Below, piece after piece: positions 44,562 through 55,400 of a stretch of 64,000 nt of DNA. The position numbers and the translations under genes were made by a program. The notes beneath the pieces were generated by a model, which was given only the letters and a program-made list of their open reading frames with translations, ran no database searches and was not told where the DNA came from. The stretch is from Porticoccaceae bacterium (lineage in GTDB: Bacteria > Pseudomonadota > Gammaproteobacteria > Pseudomonadales > Porticoccaceae), in assembly GCA_012960115.1 (NCBI GenBank), contig DUBX01000014.1, positions 26,688 to 90,687 of the forward strand, given 5' to 3'. Positions within the stretch are counted from its first letter, which is position 1. Every line of letters starts with the position of its first letter.

Positions 44562-47319
44562 TACTCGCACCTCCATCACTAATCACCTGTTCAAAAGCTG
44601 CCTTGTCTGAGGCAATCATCTCCGGTCCAGAGCGTTGCCAAGATTTGTCCGCCTCCAAGGTAACCAAACTGCCTGCCGTTAGCCCTTGCGTTTCTAGGTA
44701 GCCTACACTGTAGCCAATACAGTTTTTCGCCACTCTAGACAAAATCCTGACCTCGAGGGAACATTCAATCTCTCCCTGTTTAACCAACAAACCATCGCCC
44801 TCGGTGACGGCCAGTTTTTCAGCCACCTTCTGACCAATGGCGATAAATCCTCGACCGGCCAGTTCAGCAATTTCATCTGTATGCGCAGACAATTCATCAC
44901 TTCCGTGAATCTGTTGCATGGGGACTAGATGCCACTGATGAGCCTTCAAGGTCACTTTATCGATCTGCCGGGAAATATCAGCTCCCTGTAAAGACGAACT
45001 AATCAGGCGCACTCCTGAAGGGCCGCCTTTAAGGGGACCATCCACCTCAGACTGAAACTTTTGCAGAGACTGGTTGGAATTCCACCCTGGCGACCAAACA
45101 AAGGGCATTAATGATGAGGGTTGGTCGCGATTTAAACCTTCCATGCTATAGGACAATGGGCTTTCATGATCTTTGGGCTGTTGAGGCTCATGCACTGAAA
45201 CACCCGAATTCATCGCTGTACGACCGCTGTAACGATGCGTTTGACGAGGTATCTTCGAACCACGATCTCTGAAACTGTTGAGTGGCGCAACATCCAGCAG
45301 GCCTGAAAACAGCGGATTGCTCTCGGCACAGGCAGCAACTATCTGGTCAAAATTCTGTAATTTAGATAACTTTTTGTGCCCAGTAACGCTGGCCAAACGC
45401 AACAACCACTGCCAGCTAGGCAATCGCTCTGCTGCTGGAGAGTGCACGGGATAGAACCGCTGAGCGCGCCCCTCACTGCTAACCAAGGTGCCTTGAGACT
45501 CGGCATAGGATGCCGCAGCCATGACCAAGTCAGATTGATCAAGCGTACTATTCTCAACCATATCCAAGGTAATCACTTTGGTGCCGCTGGCCAATAACTG
45601 ATCGATTTGCGACTTATCGCCACGGCGATACACATCATTTTCTAATATAATTAATGCATCTAGCTTGGATGCTCTCTTAGCTAAGCCGCTCAAACTACTG
45701 CCAGAACCATCGGCCACCATCAGCGCCAGTCCTAGGCTGTTGCACTCAGGTACGCAAAAACTCAACATGCTTGTCGCCTTATCCAGAGCGTCGGCCACTG
45801 CAACAGCACTGTTAATCACGCCCTGATGAGCCATGCTCGACCCACTGACAATTAACGGGTTTTTCGCCGCTTTTAACATCTGCGCTGCGGCATCTGCTTG
45901 GGGGTTATCTGTCGATTCACCCGACAGAGCTGCTGCGACAGCGTAACCAAAGGCGGCTATATCATCCGGGGCCAAAGAAACACAGATACTGGCAACATCA
46001 TCAAGACGAGTATCTATGGCTGACACGATGGTCATTGGCGAACGTTGGTCTTGCGCAAGATTGCGAACCGCGGCATCTTGCCACGCTGGAAGTTCCATCT
46101 GCTCTGCTAATTCAAAGGCCTTGTTACGCACTGACTGACGCAACGCAAGCGCCACTCGTGGGGCAGTATTAGTGACATCTTCGCCAAGAATGAGCACCGC
46201 GTCGGCAGACTCAATCTGTTTAATCGATGGGTTAACCGCCTTGGTAGTCTGCAAAATATTAGCAATACTAGCCATCAATTCAGCTTCTTGATCTGAAAAC
46301 CCCGATGCAAAGTTCTTCGCGCCAACCAACTCTCGCAACAGATAATTCGCCTCAATTGAGGCTCTGGGCGAACCAATAGCCGCGACCTTCTTGCCGGCCA
46401 TCCAGCCAGCTGCTGTGTCCAGTGCTTGCTGCTGATGAACGGCAAAAAAGCTACCATCGGGATTCTTAATGCCCGCATAATCAAGACGTAGATCACTGTT
46501 TAGATAGCCGCTACCAAAGCGACCTCGATCACAGATAAAGTAACCATTAACCTCATTGTTATAGCGGTTATGGACACGCTTAACTTTGCCGTAACGCTCC
46601 CCTGGGGCAATATTGCAGCCCACCGCACAACCCTGACATATAGAGGGTGCAGACTGTAAATCCCACTTACGGCTATATTGCTTTAAGAAAGGTTTATCAG
46701 TGAAAACGCCTGTGGGGCATACCTCAACCAAATTGCCAGAAAACTCACTCTCTAAAACCCCTTCCTCATGACGACCGAAATACAGGTGGTCATGGGAAGC
46801 CTGTACCCCCAGATCTTTACCCCCCGCGTAATCTCGGTAATAGCGCTCGCATCGATAACAGGCGATACAACGATTCATCTCATGATGAATCAGAGGGCCC
46901 AAATATTGGTTGCGATAAGTGTTCTTTTTACCGGTATATCGCCGGTCACGATGTCCGACCATAACGGTCATGTCTTGTAGGTGACATTCCCCACCTTCCG
47001 CACAGACAGGACAGTCATGGGGATGATTAAGCATAAGGCTTTCAACCACCGCCTCACGAAACTCTGTGGCATTCTCTGCCTTGAGTGAGAACCTTGCCCC
47101 TTCGCTTACAGCGGTCATGCAGCCCATGACAATGCGGCCTTTGGTATCTTCCTCATTCTGATATTGAACCACTGCACATTGACGGCAAGAACCGATAGAG
47201 CCCATGGCCGGATGCCAACAAAAATAAGGCAGATCCAGTCCCGCATTAAGGCATGCTTCGAGTATATTTTCTCCCTGCACCACCTCAAGTTCCTGACCAT
47301 CAACATAGATCATTGGCAT
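44554..47319 (-). CDS. nuoG: NADH-quinone oxidoreductase subunit G
   Basis: 921-residue peripheral-arm subunit. The N-terminus has the [2Fe-2S] N1b ligands (CWHPAMGSIGSCRQCAV), then the His-containing N5 and N4 sites (HDCPVCAEGGECHLQD; CIACYRCERYYRDYAG) and the N7 site CQGCAVGCN with CDRGRFG, present in enterobacterial-type complex I. The remainder is a molybdopterin-oxidoreductase-like domain without catalytic function. Three bases separate it from nuoF. The C-terminal quarter is less conserved, as usual. Confidence 0.97.
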   Translation of the reverse strand: MPMIYVDGQELEVVQGENILEACLNAGLDLPYFCWHPAMGSIGSCRQCAVVQYQNEEDTKGRIVMGCMTAVSEGARFSLKAENATEFREAVVESLMLNHPHDCPVCAEGGECHLQDMTVMVGHRDRRYTGKKNTYRNQYLGPLIHHEMNRCIACYRCERYYRDYAGGKDLGVQASHDHLYFGRHEEGVLESEFSGNLVEVCPTGVFTDKPFLKQYSRKWDLQSAPSICQGCAVGCNIAPGERYGKVKRVHNRYNNEVNGYFICDRGRFGSGYLNSDLRLDYAGIKNPDGSFFAVHQQQALDTAAGWMAGKKVAAIGSPRASIEANYLLRELVGAKNFASGFSDQEAELMASIANILQTTKAVNPSIKQIESADAVLILGEDVTNTAPRVALALRQSVRNKAFELAEQMELPAWQDAAVRNLAQDQRSPMTIVSAIDTRLDDVASICVSLAPDDIAAFGYAVAAALSGESTDNPQADAAAQMLKAAKNPLIVSGSSMAHQGVINSAVAVADALDKATSMLSFCVPECNSLGLALMVADGSGSSLSGLAKRASKLDALIILENDVYRRGDKSQIDQLLASGTKVITLDMVENSTLDQSDLVMAAASYAESQGTLVSSEGRAQRFYPVHSPAAERLPSWQWLLRLASVTGHKKLSKLQNFDQIVAACAESNPLFSGLLDVAPLNSFRDRGSKIPRQTHRYSGRTAMNSGVSVHEPQQPKDHESPLSYSMEGLNRDQPSSLMPFVWSPGWNSNQSLQKFQSEVDGPLKGGPSGVRLISSSLQGADISRQIDKVTLKAHQWHLVPMQQIHGSDELSAHTDEIAELAGRGFIAIGQKVAEKLAVTEGDGLLVKQGEIECSLEVRILSRVAKNCIGYSVGYLETQGLTAGSLVTLEADKSWQRSGPEMIASDKAAFEQVISDGGASNV

Positions 47320-47322
47320 AGT

Positions 47323-48618
47323 TCAGACTCCCTTTCCTGAGTGGTAAGGGCAACAGCCACCACTAATGTGTCGTTCAAAATCCTCACGAAAATATTTAAG
47401 CGCACTTTGTAGCGGCTCCATAGCGCCTGGTGCTAGGGCGCAATGGGTGTTGCCGATAGCGCCTATATAATTAATTTGATATTCAAGCGTATCCAGATCT
47501 TCAGCTTTGCCGCGACCTTGCTCTATGTCTTCTAATACCTGCCTTGTCCAAGGCAGACCGTCACGACAAGGTGTGCAAAACCCACAAGATTCCTGGGCAA
47601 AAAAGCGAATCAAATTTAACACCATGCCCACCGGGCAAGTCTGATCATCGAGAATAATCATGGTGCCAGTACCCATGCGGCTACCCGCTTTACCAATCAC
47701 GTTATAGTCCATGGCTAAGTCGAGATGATCCTGGGTTAAAAAGTCAGTTGAACCGCCTCCGGGCAAGAAACCTTTAAGCTGCAAACCGTCTTGCATACCT
47801 CCGGCATGGTTTTCAAGAATTTCACGGATAGGCGTGCCCATTGGTAACTCCCAACAACCAGGATTTTTAACTCGCCCACTAACGCCAAACAGTTTAGTCC
47901 CGGCGTCCTCACCCACCCCAAGGCTCTTAAACCATTCGGCACCACGATCAATAATATGTGGGATGTTACAAAGCGTTTCGACATTGTTAACAATCGTCGG
48001 ACGCCCCCATAGGCCACTCACTTGGGGGAATGGTGGCTTGGCTCTAGGATTTGCTCGCTTGCCTTCAAGCGCATTAATGAGGGCTGTTTCTTCACCACAG
48101 ATATAACGGCCAGCACTGGGATGGACATACATCTCAAGCTTGTAACCGCTACCAAGAATATTGTCGCCCAGATAACCTTTGGCATAACATTCTTCCAGCG
48201 CCTTGCGCAGGCGCTCGATGGCAACGATGTATTCGCCACGGATAAAGATGTAGGAAATATCAGCACCAATGCAATAAGCAGATAAAATCATCCCTTCGAT
48301 GAGTTGGTGTGGGTCATACTCCATCAACAGGCGATCTTTAAATGCCCCTGGTTCCATTTCATCTGCATTGCACACTAGATACTTGTGTCCAGGGGTGCAT
48401 TTATCATCCATCGGCACAAAGCTCCACTTCATGCCGGTGGGGAATCCCGCTCCTCCGCGTCCGCGTAAGTGAGATGCGCTGACCACCTCTCGACAATCTT
48501 GGGGTGACATGCCAGACATGGCTTTGCGTAAACCTTGATAGCCACCGTTGGCCTCATAGGCAGCCATATCGGTTGGCGCCTTGCCGGGTTCAATATTGCG
48601 TGTCAGTACTTTTTCCAT
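47323..48618 (-). CDS. nuoF: NADH-quinone oxidoreductase subunit F
   Basis: 431-residue NADH dehydrogenase subunit. It binds FMN and NADH (GRGGAGFPTGMKWSFVP; CNADEMEPGAFKDR) and cluster N3 (SCGFCTPCRDG with a later Cys in NTHCALAPGA). It shares one base with nuoE. NADH made by the folate and TCA routes would enter the respiratory chain here. Confidence 0.98.
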   Translation of the reverse strand: MEKVLTRNIEPGKAPTDMAAYEANGGYQGLRKAMSGMSPQDCREVVSASHLRGRGGAGFPTGMKWSFVPMDDKCTPGHKYLVCNADEMEPGAFKDRLLMEYDPHQLIEGMILSAYCIGADISYIFIRGEYIVAIERLRKALEECYAKGYLGDNILGSGYKLEMYVHPSAGRYICGEETALINALEGKRANPRAKPPFPQVSGLWGRPTIVNNVETLCNIPHIIDRGAEWFKSLGVGEDAGTKLFGVSGRVKNPGCWELPMGTPIREILENHAGGMQDGLQLKGFLPGGGSTDFLTQDHLDLAMDYNVIGKAGSRMGTGTMIILDDQTCPVGMVLNLIRFFAQESCGFCTPCRDGLPWTRQVLEDIEQGRGKAEDLDTLEYQINYIGAIGNTHCALAPGAMEPLQSALKYFREDFERHISGGCCPYHSGKGV

Positions 48619-49136
48619 TAAGACTGATCTCCCGTTTTACCAGCAGAAAACAGTTCATTGATTTTATTATCATCAAGATGGGTGACCAAGTCGTCACCCA
48701 CCATCATCACTGGTGCTCTATCACAGGCCCCCAGACAGGGAACTGGAAGTAGCGTATAGCGATTGTCCTCAGTGGTTTCACCGTAATCGACACCCAAGGT
48801 ATCAGAGATAGCTTGCTTAATACTGTCGCAACCACTTATCCAACAGCTTACGCTGTCACAAAAGAGAATGACTTTTTCACCCACCGGGCGGCGATAAATT
48901 AAGTTATAAAAGGTCGCGACGCCCTCTAGCTCTTCTGAAGACATGTCTAGATACTTGGCTATGGCTTGAAGACACTCATCAGACACCCAGCCGCGCCCGG
49001 CCTGAATAATTTTTAGGGCGTCAATGGCAGCCCCTGATTTATAGGGAATATGCTCCAATTCGTGATCTATCTCAGCCATTTCTTGCAAGGTCAGTACTGA
49101 ACTAATATCACTTTGAATCATCTTTGCATTACTCAT
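48618..49136 (-). CDS. nuoE: NADH-quinone oxidoreductase subunit E
   Basis: 172-residue thioredoxin-fold subunit with the [2Fe-2S] N1a cluster, ligands in [11 protein letters not shown] and CLGACDRAP. The extra Cys residues near the first pair are unusual but the four expected ligands can be satisfied. It overlaps nuoCD by 4 bases (ATGA). Confidence 0.97.
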   Translation of the reverse strand: MSNAKMIQSDISSVLTLQEMAEIDHELEHIPYKSGAAIDALKIIQAGRGWVSDECLQAIAKYLDMSSEELEGVATFYNLIYRRPVGEKVILFCDSVSCWISGCDSIKQAISDTLGVDYGETTEDNRYTLLPVPCLGACDRAPVMMVGDDLVTHLDDNKINELFSAGKTGDQS

Positions 49137-50884
49137 CGGTCAACATCCGCCATCACAAAATCGATACTGGCAATAATGGCTATCAAATCAGGGATCATTA
49201 GGCCGTTACTAATCAGCGGTATTTGCTGTAAGTGAGGAAAAGAAGGGGTTCGGATACGGGTTCTGTATGAGTTAGTGCCGCCATCGCTAATTAGGTGATA
49301 ACTATTGATCCCTTTGGTGGCCTCAATCATTACCGAGGCCTCTCCTGCGGGCACCACAGGCCCCCAGCTAACATTAAGAAAATGATGTATAAGAGTTTCA
49401 ATATCTTCCATTGTTCGCTCTTTGGGCGGTGGGGTGGTGAGTCGATGATCGCTCTTATAGGGTCCGCCGGGCATGTTATCAAGGCACTGCCGAATAATAC
49501 GTAAGCTCTGACGCATCTCTTCAATACGCAACTCAGCACGGTCATAACAATCACCGTTATGTGAAATCGGCACATCAAAGTCGAACTGATCATATCCACC
49601 GTAAGGGCGTTTTTTACGCACATCCCAATCACAACCCGTGGCCCGCAATCCTGGACCAGTAATCCCCCAGTCAATGGCTTCTTGCTGGGTATAAACACCA
49701 ATACCGACTGTACGATCTTTAAGCATCTTGTTCTGCATGGCCATCTTGTCGTAATGATCCAGGCGAGCTGGTAAAAAGTCGATAAAGTCACGAATCAACG
49801 TATCCCAACCCTCAGGGAGGTCCTGAGCAACACCACCAATACGGAACCATGCTGGGTGCATACGTCCACCGGTAATCGCCTCAATAATTCCGAACAATCG
49901 CTCACGGTCAGCGAACATATAAAACACAGGAGACATTTGGCCTACGTCTTGAACAAAAGTCCCATAAAACACTAGGTGACTAGAAATCCTGAACAGCTCA
50001 GACAACATAATACGAATAATCTTGGCCCGTTCTGGCACCACTACGCCCCCGAGCATTTCCACTGATTGAATGTAGGCTAGGTTATTCATAACCCCGCCAA
50101 GATAATCAATTCGGTCTGTGTAGGGAATGTAGGTGTGCCATGTTTGGCGTTCGCCCATCTTTTCAGCACCGCGATGGTGATAACCAATATCGGGGACCGA
50201 ATCAATAATCACCTCGCCATCTAATTGCAGGGCAACCCGAAATACTCCATGGACACTGGGGTGATTCGGACCCAGATTGAGGAACATATATTCACTATCT
50301 TCAGTAGCCTTTTCCATACCCCATTCTTCAGGGCGAAAACGTAGCGCCTCCTGCTCTTTAGCAACCCGTTCAGGCCCCATTTCAAAAGGCGCCATCTCGG
50401 TGGCTCGCGCTGGGTGATCTTTGCGTAAGGCATGACCCTCCCACGTCGGCGGCAGCAGAATACGGTAAAGAGTGGGATGACCATCAAAGACGACACCAAA
50501 CATGTCCCAGGCCTCTCGCTCATACCAATTGGCATTAGGCCAAATACTAATAATCGTTGGGAGGTGCAGATCGGACTCAGTCAGCGCCACTTTGATACGA
50601 ATATCAGCATTGCGCTCCATAGAGAGTAGCTGATAAACAACAGTAAAATCTGAAGCAGGTTGGCCAGACCGATGTTGCCGTGTGCGCTCATCAATCGCGA
50701 ACAGATCATAGAGCATTGAAAACTGGGGCTTTAGGAACTGCAAAACGTCAGACAATAGAGACCTAGGCACCCACAGTGTCAGAATGGAGTCGGCCGTGGC
50801 TTGAACAGTAAACTGTTGCTGTCCAAACTGGCGATACAAGGTTTCTTCTACTTGGCTATGAACCATGGATTCAGCCGTCTGCAT
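49133..50884 (-). CDS. nuoCD: NADH-quinone oxidoreductase fused subunit C/D
   Basis: 583 residues: NuoC-like N-terminus (about 1-185; [18 protein letters not shown]) fused to NuoD (about 200-583; [40 protein letters not shown] and the conserved end [14 protein letters not shown]). Residues of the quinone pocket (His and Tyr of NuoD) lie in these motifs. The C/D fusion is typical of gammaproteobacteria and a few other groups and supports the taxonomic call. Confidence 0.98.
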   Translation of the reverse strand: MQTAESMVHSQVEETLYRQFGQQQFTVQATADSILTLWVPRSLLSDVLQFLKPQFSMLYDLFAIDERTRQHRSGQPASDFTVVYQLLSMERNADIRIKVALTESDLHLPTIISIWPNANWYEREAWDMFGVVFDGHPTLYRILLPPTWEGHALRKDHPARATEMAPFEMGPERVAKEQEALRFRPEEWGMEKATEDSEYMFLNLGPNHPSVHGVFRVALQLDGEVIIDSVPDIGYHHRGAEKMGERQTWHTYIPYTDRIDYLGGVMNNLAYIQSVEMLGGVVVPERAKIIRIMLSELFRISSHLVFYGTFVQDVGQMSPVFYMFADRERLFGIIEAITGGRMHPAWFRIGGVAQDLPEGWDTLIRDFIDFLPARLDHYDKMAMQNKMLKDRTVGIGVYTQQEAIDWGITGPGLRATGCDWDVRKKRPYGGYDQFDFDVPISHNGDCYDRAELRIEEMRQSLRIIRQCLDNMPGGPYKSDHRLTTPPPKERTMEDIETLIHHFLNVSWGPVVPAGEASVMIEATKGINSYHLISDGGTNSYRTRIRTPSFPHLQQIPLISNGLMIPDLIAIIASIDFVMADVDR

Positions 50885-50912
50885 TTAACCCTCTCAGATT
50901 GTTATTGGGACC

Positions 50913-51551
50913 CTATGTTTTCGTCGGTTCCCTTAATTCTGTTGCCTGAATGCGTTGCGCGGTAAGTTCATCACGCTTGCTGATTTTGGCTGGCTTGACG
51001 ATCGTTTGATCCCCAGCGGCCCAGGTAATGGGGCGTCGCTCCTTGCCAATCGATTCTTGAAGCATTATCAAACCCTGCATGAGAGCCTCTGGGCGTGGCG
51101 GACAACCGGGGACATATACATCTACCGGAATAAATTTATCTACACCTTGTACCACAGAATAAATATCGTACATACCGCCCGAATTAGCACATGACCCCAT
51201 CGAAATAATCCATCGAGGCTCTAACAACTGCTCATAAAGACGTTGAATCACCGGCGCCATTTTCAAAAAACAGGTCCCTGAAATAACCATTAGATCGGCT
51301 TGCCGTGGTGTGGCGCGAATAACCTCAGAACCAAAGCGCGCAATATCATGTCGACTGGTGAAAGACGTCGCCATCTCGACATAACAGCACGAGAGGCCAA
51401 AATTGAAAGGCCATAATGAATGAGCGCGTCCCCAAGCGATTAAATCCTCAAGCTTGGCAAAAGCCACATTACGCTTAACCTGCTCTTCAATAAAATCATC
51501 ACTCTGACCAGCCAAATTACCCTGTTCAGGTCTCGTTAAACTCCAGTCCAT
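50913..51551 (-). CDS. nuoB: NADH-quinone oxidoreductase subunit B
   Basis: 212 residues; carries terminal cluster N2, the electron donor to quinone. The vicinal Cys pair [10 protein letters not shown] and the further Cys in [10 protein letters not shown] and [12 protein letters not shown] are intact. The start shares one base with the nuoA stop. 28 bases separate it from nuoCD. Confidence 0.98.
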   Translation of the reverse strand: MDWSLTRPEQGNLAGQSDDFIEEQVKRNVAFAKLEDLIAWGRAHSLWPFNFGLSCCYVEMATSFTSRHDIARFGSEVIRATPRQADLMVISGTCFLKMAPVIQRLYEQLLEPRWIISMGSCANSGGMYDIYSVVQGVDKFIPVDVYVPGCPPRPEALMQGLIMLQESIGKERRPITWAAGDQTIVKPAKISKRDELTAQRIQATELREPTKT

Positions 51552-51970
51552 TATTCCACCTCAGCCGATTTCAGCGCATCTTTTAATCCAGCGCGCGTTT
51601 TGTTACCCCAGTCCAATGCACCGGACCTCCACTCATATACTAGCGCCAAACCAAGGATGGCAATAAACACCACCATAGATAAATAGCCTTGCCAACCAAG
51701 TTCAAAGAAGGCGATAGCCCATGCAAAAATGAACACGGTTTCCAGATCAAAGATAACAAAGAAAATGGCGACCAGATAAAATTCGACTGAAATACGAATT
51801 TGCGAGCCACCTACTGAAACAATACCGGACTCAAAAGGATCGTTGGTCGCTGCTTCTCGACGTCTTTGTCCGAGCAACCAAGAAAGCACCAACATAGTGA
51901 TTACTAAGAGAATCACCATGACAAAATAAACAGCCAGCGGCCAAATTTCATAAGCGTAAGAATTAACCAC
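51551..51970 (-). CDS. nuoA: NADH-quinone oxidoreductase subunit A
   Basis: 139-residue, three-helix membrane subunit, first gene of the operon. The start is GTG 51970, preceded by AGGGAG about 8 bases upstream. The loop [20 protein letters not shown] corresponds to the conserved E-S-G segment of the family, and the following helix has [11 protein letters not shown]. Confidence 0.96.
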   Translation of the reverse strand: MVNSYAYEIWPLAVYFVMVILLVITMLVLSWLLGQRRREAATNDPFESGIVSVGGSQIRISVEFYLVAIFFVIFDLETVFIFAWAIAFFELGWQGYLSMVVFIAILGLALVYEWRSGALDWGNKTRAGLKDALKSAEVE

Positions 51971-52365
51971 TAAAACTCCCTATCAATGACATATAGAGAC
52001 CGAGCAACACTTACAAGGGTAATGATTTTTAAATCAAAAGGGTATTCGACCGTCTGCGATAGACGATAAAGAGGGCTGTAAAAAGAATAATCCTTGTACA
52101 GTTTTCGCGGCATAAAATACCCCAAACGTAATGGGTTTCTTTCGCCTAACAATAATACCTAGGGAAGAACCCTTTCTTGTTATTAGATCCAGCGCTTTTA
52201 AGGTACCTAACTTGCCCGATTTTGGCAAGCATCCTGAGCCCAAATAAAGTATATTTTTTGTTTATATCTATGGTTTAGGTAATAGGCACTACCTGCGTTA
52301 TAAAAACCGATCAATTAACGACCGCAAAAACGTTTATCTAAGCGAATATCTATAAAGGCACCCAA
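51971..52365. promoter_or_regulatory. Upstream region of the nuo operon, no gene
   Basis: About 400 bases between the nuo operon and the giant gene, both on minus. It must hold the nuo promoter, but I found no minus-strand -35/-10 pair I would defend. It contains two small hairpins: CGTCT/AGACG (52051-52065) and CTTGCC/GGCAAG (52211-52229). Short reading frames here have no recognisable product. A long leader with global redox/carbon control would fit what is known of nuo operons, but no specific site is identified. Confidence 0.4.
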
Positions 52366-52399
52366 AGCTAAAAAGCCGGCCCATGGCGGCTTTTTAGCT
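52366..52399 (-). terminator. Strong hairpin terminator of the giant metallopeptidase gene
   Basis: A 13-base-pair perfect stem (52366-52378 / 52387-52399, AGCTAAAAAGCCG and its complement) with an 8-base loop, 16 bases beyond the stop codon. The A and T tracts are inside the stem, so it can act in both directions. It isolates the giant gene from nuo. Confidence 0.8.
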
Positions 52400-52415
52400 G
52401 GGTAACCATAATCGA

Positions 52416-55400
52416 TTATCGGTATAGATAACGCCTGCGCATCAAGAGAAGGCCTGCGATCATTAATAGCAACGGCATTGAAGCATCCGACGAACCGTCA
52501 ACTGCTACCACACAGCCACCACCTCCACCCGATGAAGGCGTTGGCGCGGGCGGAGCCGGCGGACTGACTACGGTTATTGCTTCAGACGTCAAATTGATTG
52601 ATTCAGCGCCATTACTCACAGTGACATTGAGGATTGCACTACCCGAGGTGTTGTTCGCCGTGACGGTTGCTGTATAGACGCCATCACCCTGCTCGGCGAA
52701 GCTGCTGACGGTAACACCTGATAATGAAGCCGTTGCATCGACTGTCATATCCTCAAGTGTCACGCCTTGTGCATCATAGGCCGTCACGGTCACCGTAGCA
52801 CTATCGGACCCGTTGGCTGTTATCTCGTTGTCACTTAATGAGACTGTACTGCCATCACTTGGGGTACCCAGATACTTAACGGCCGCGCCAACGGGATCAA
52901 CCAGCGTACCATTCGCTTGGCCATCGGCATCATTGGGGCCGCCATCTTCAACTGTCAACTGAATACAATTAGCGCCCTCTGTTAAGCCCTGAATGTAGAC
53001 CTCACTACCAGGCTCTGGACAAGTTCCGTCGCTAGCAACCACCGAGGCAACGCTGTTAGCAGCATCTTCGACAAATAGTTGCCATCCTAATGTTTCATCG
53101 ACATATTTCTTAACAACATCTCTTGGACCTAGATGGAAGCTAAGGGGCAGAACCAAGGAGTATGAGTAACCAGGCTCTGCACCCATCAAACGATAGTCAA
53201 TCAAACCATCAGGAAAGTCATAGTAAGAGTCGCCTGAGACAGACAATTCTTCCTCTGTTAGGCTCAAGTCATAATCTCCTTGGCTAATCGCTCTGCCTCC
53301 TAGACGAATCGAGGTCCCATTTTCTGACTGTATCAGGTTAGTACTATTAACATTTAGTGGGAGCATATACAGCTCAGCAATAGCATCTTGATAATCAGGT
53401 ATTCCATCATGATCGCTGTCTCCCCAACCCTCAGCGGCGTCTGAAACACCGTCACCATCTGTATCCTGTTCTACTGCCAGTGGGGTTAGGGTCTCCAACA
53501 CGGCCATTACGACCGAGTTAGAGAGACTTAACTGTGGGTTACCGTTGTCTCTAACCAAGCCTGAAACAGTTAAAGCACCTAGATCCAAGGTAGCCGGATC
53601 AAAGGTTAGGTTACCCGCTGCGTCAGTAGCGGAATTAGGCAAAGCACTTAAAGCCGCCCCCCAGTCAAGAGTATGGTTATCAGAGTAGTTACCATCTTTT
53701 ATGATGGCTGTGATTGTGACCTGCCCTCCATCGCGAGTAATCATAGGTCCAACTGAGTTAGCTTGACCCGCCCGAAGCTCTAGCATCGGTGGTAAATTTG
53801 ACTCGCTGATAATAATCTTTTGAGAACTAGCACTGCCTACCACCGCGTTACATATACTAATCACTCCACAATCCTCACTAGCAATAAACGTATCGGGGAG
53901 AGTAACTGTGATTGTTTCGTCCGACTCGGCAATTGCATCCTGGACGATACTGATCGTCATGCTTACCGACCGCCCCTGGTTAATAGTTAGGCTACCCTCT
54001 AGATTGGTGGTGTAGTCATCAACTTCGACGGCGGTCCCGGACAATTGCACTGGAATAATGACCGGGTACTCAGCTGCATCACCGCTTAAACTTACCGAGA
54101 CCTCATAATCACCCTCTTCCCCAACAGAAAATGGAAGACCAAGACTCACCAAGGGGACCACACTAAGTAACTGAGTAGCTTGGGATTGATTGCCTAGAGA
54201 ATCCTCAGCTGACCAAACCACTTCATAGGCGCCTGACTCGAAGGGCCCAGTTAGATTCGATGTTACATCTGGATTAGTCGGTGCTCTATCCGTTGCTGTG
54301 GCCATTCCTAAGTCAACATCAGTTAAAAAGCCAGTAGCGCTCACGACCATATTTTCTGGTATCACTAATACAGGGCCATAATCATCAACACTGACATCAG
54401 TGCCGTTGATGTATTCTTGCACGTTGGAGACGCCATCGTTATCCAAATCTTCAGCACCATCGGTCGAGTCAAATGGATCAAAACCATTGGCGATTTCAAA
54501 GTCATCAGGCATACCGTCATTGTCGTCGTCGAGATCATTGATATTTGCAATACCATCACCGTCGTTATCTGGAAGGATAATGACATCTACGGTTGCGGGG
54601 GTACTGTCAAGACGTGCGTCGTTGACCGTGAAACTGAAACTATCCGTCGTCGCATCCGCCACCGTGCTCGTATAGGTAACCACCTGAGGCATTTCATCAC
54701 CTATCGCCAGATTCGATATGGTCGCATCGATAATTTGTAACCCAGATCCCTCCGCAATGTAAGCCGTATTACCATCTACAGACAATGCCACTCCACGAGC
54801 AGGCCCCGCGGTACTAAACTCACCCATGGTTCTAGGCGATGCTTTGTCGCTAATATCTATCACTTGAAGGCTGTAGTAATCTGCCACATAGGCAAAGTTG
54901 CCATCTGAGGACAGCGTCAACCCCCATGAATCCCCCTCCGTATCAAAGTTACTTAACAGGTCTGGATTGGCCGGATCATTAATATCGATAATCTGCAACC
55001 CAGAGTAATCATCAGTGACATAGGCCGTTTTACCATCATTAGACAACTGCACCGCTCTAGCTAGCCCAGGCGTATCCAGTGTACTGACTAGAACCGGATC
55101 TGCAGAGTTAGTGATATCAACAATCTCCAAACCAGCGCTATCGACGGCTATGTAGGCGCTGTTTTCATCAGCTGAAATAGTGACCCCATAGGCTGCGCCT
55201 GAGGTAGAAAATGACCCCAATAAATTTGGACTTTGAGGGTTACCAATATCGATTATTTGCAACGAATGGACGTCTGCCACATAAGCAATTGCTTCATTAC
55301 TCGATAGAGCTACACCAATGGCGTAACCCTCTGTATCAAATGCACTTAATAGACTCGGATTGGAACGGTCACTTACATCGACAATCTGCAGTCCAAATTC

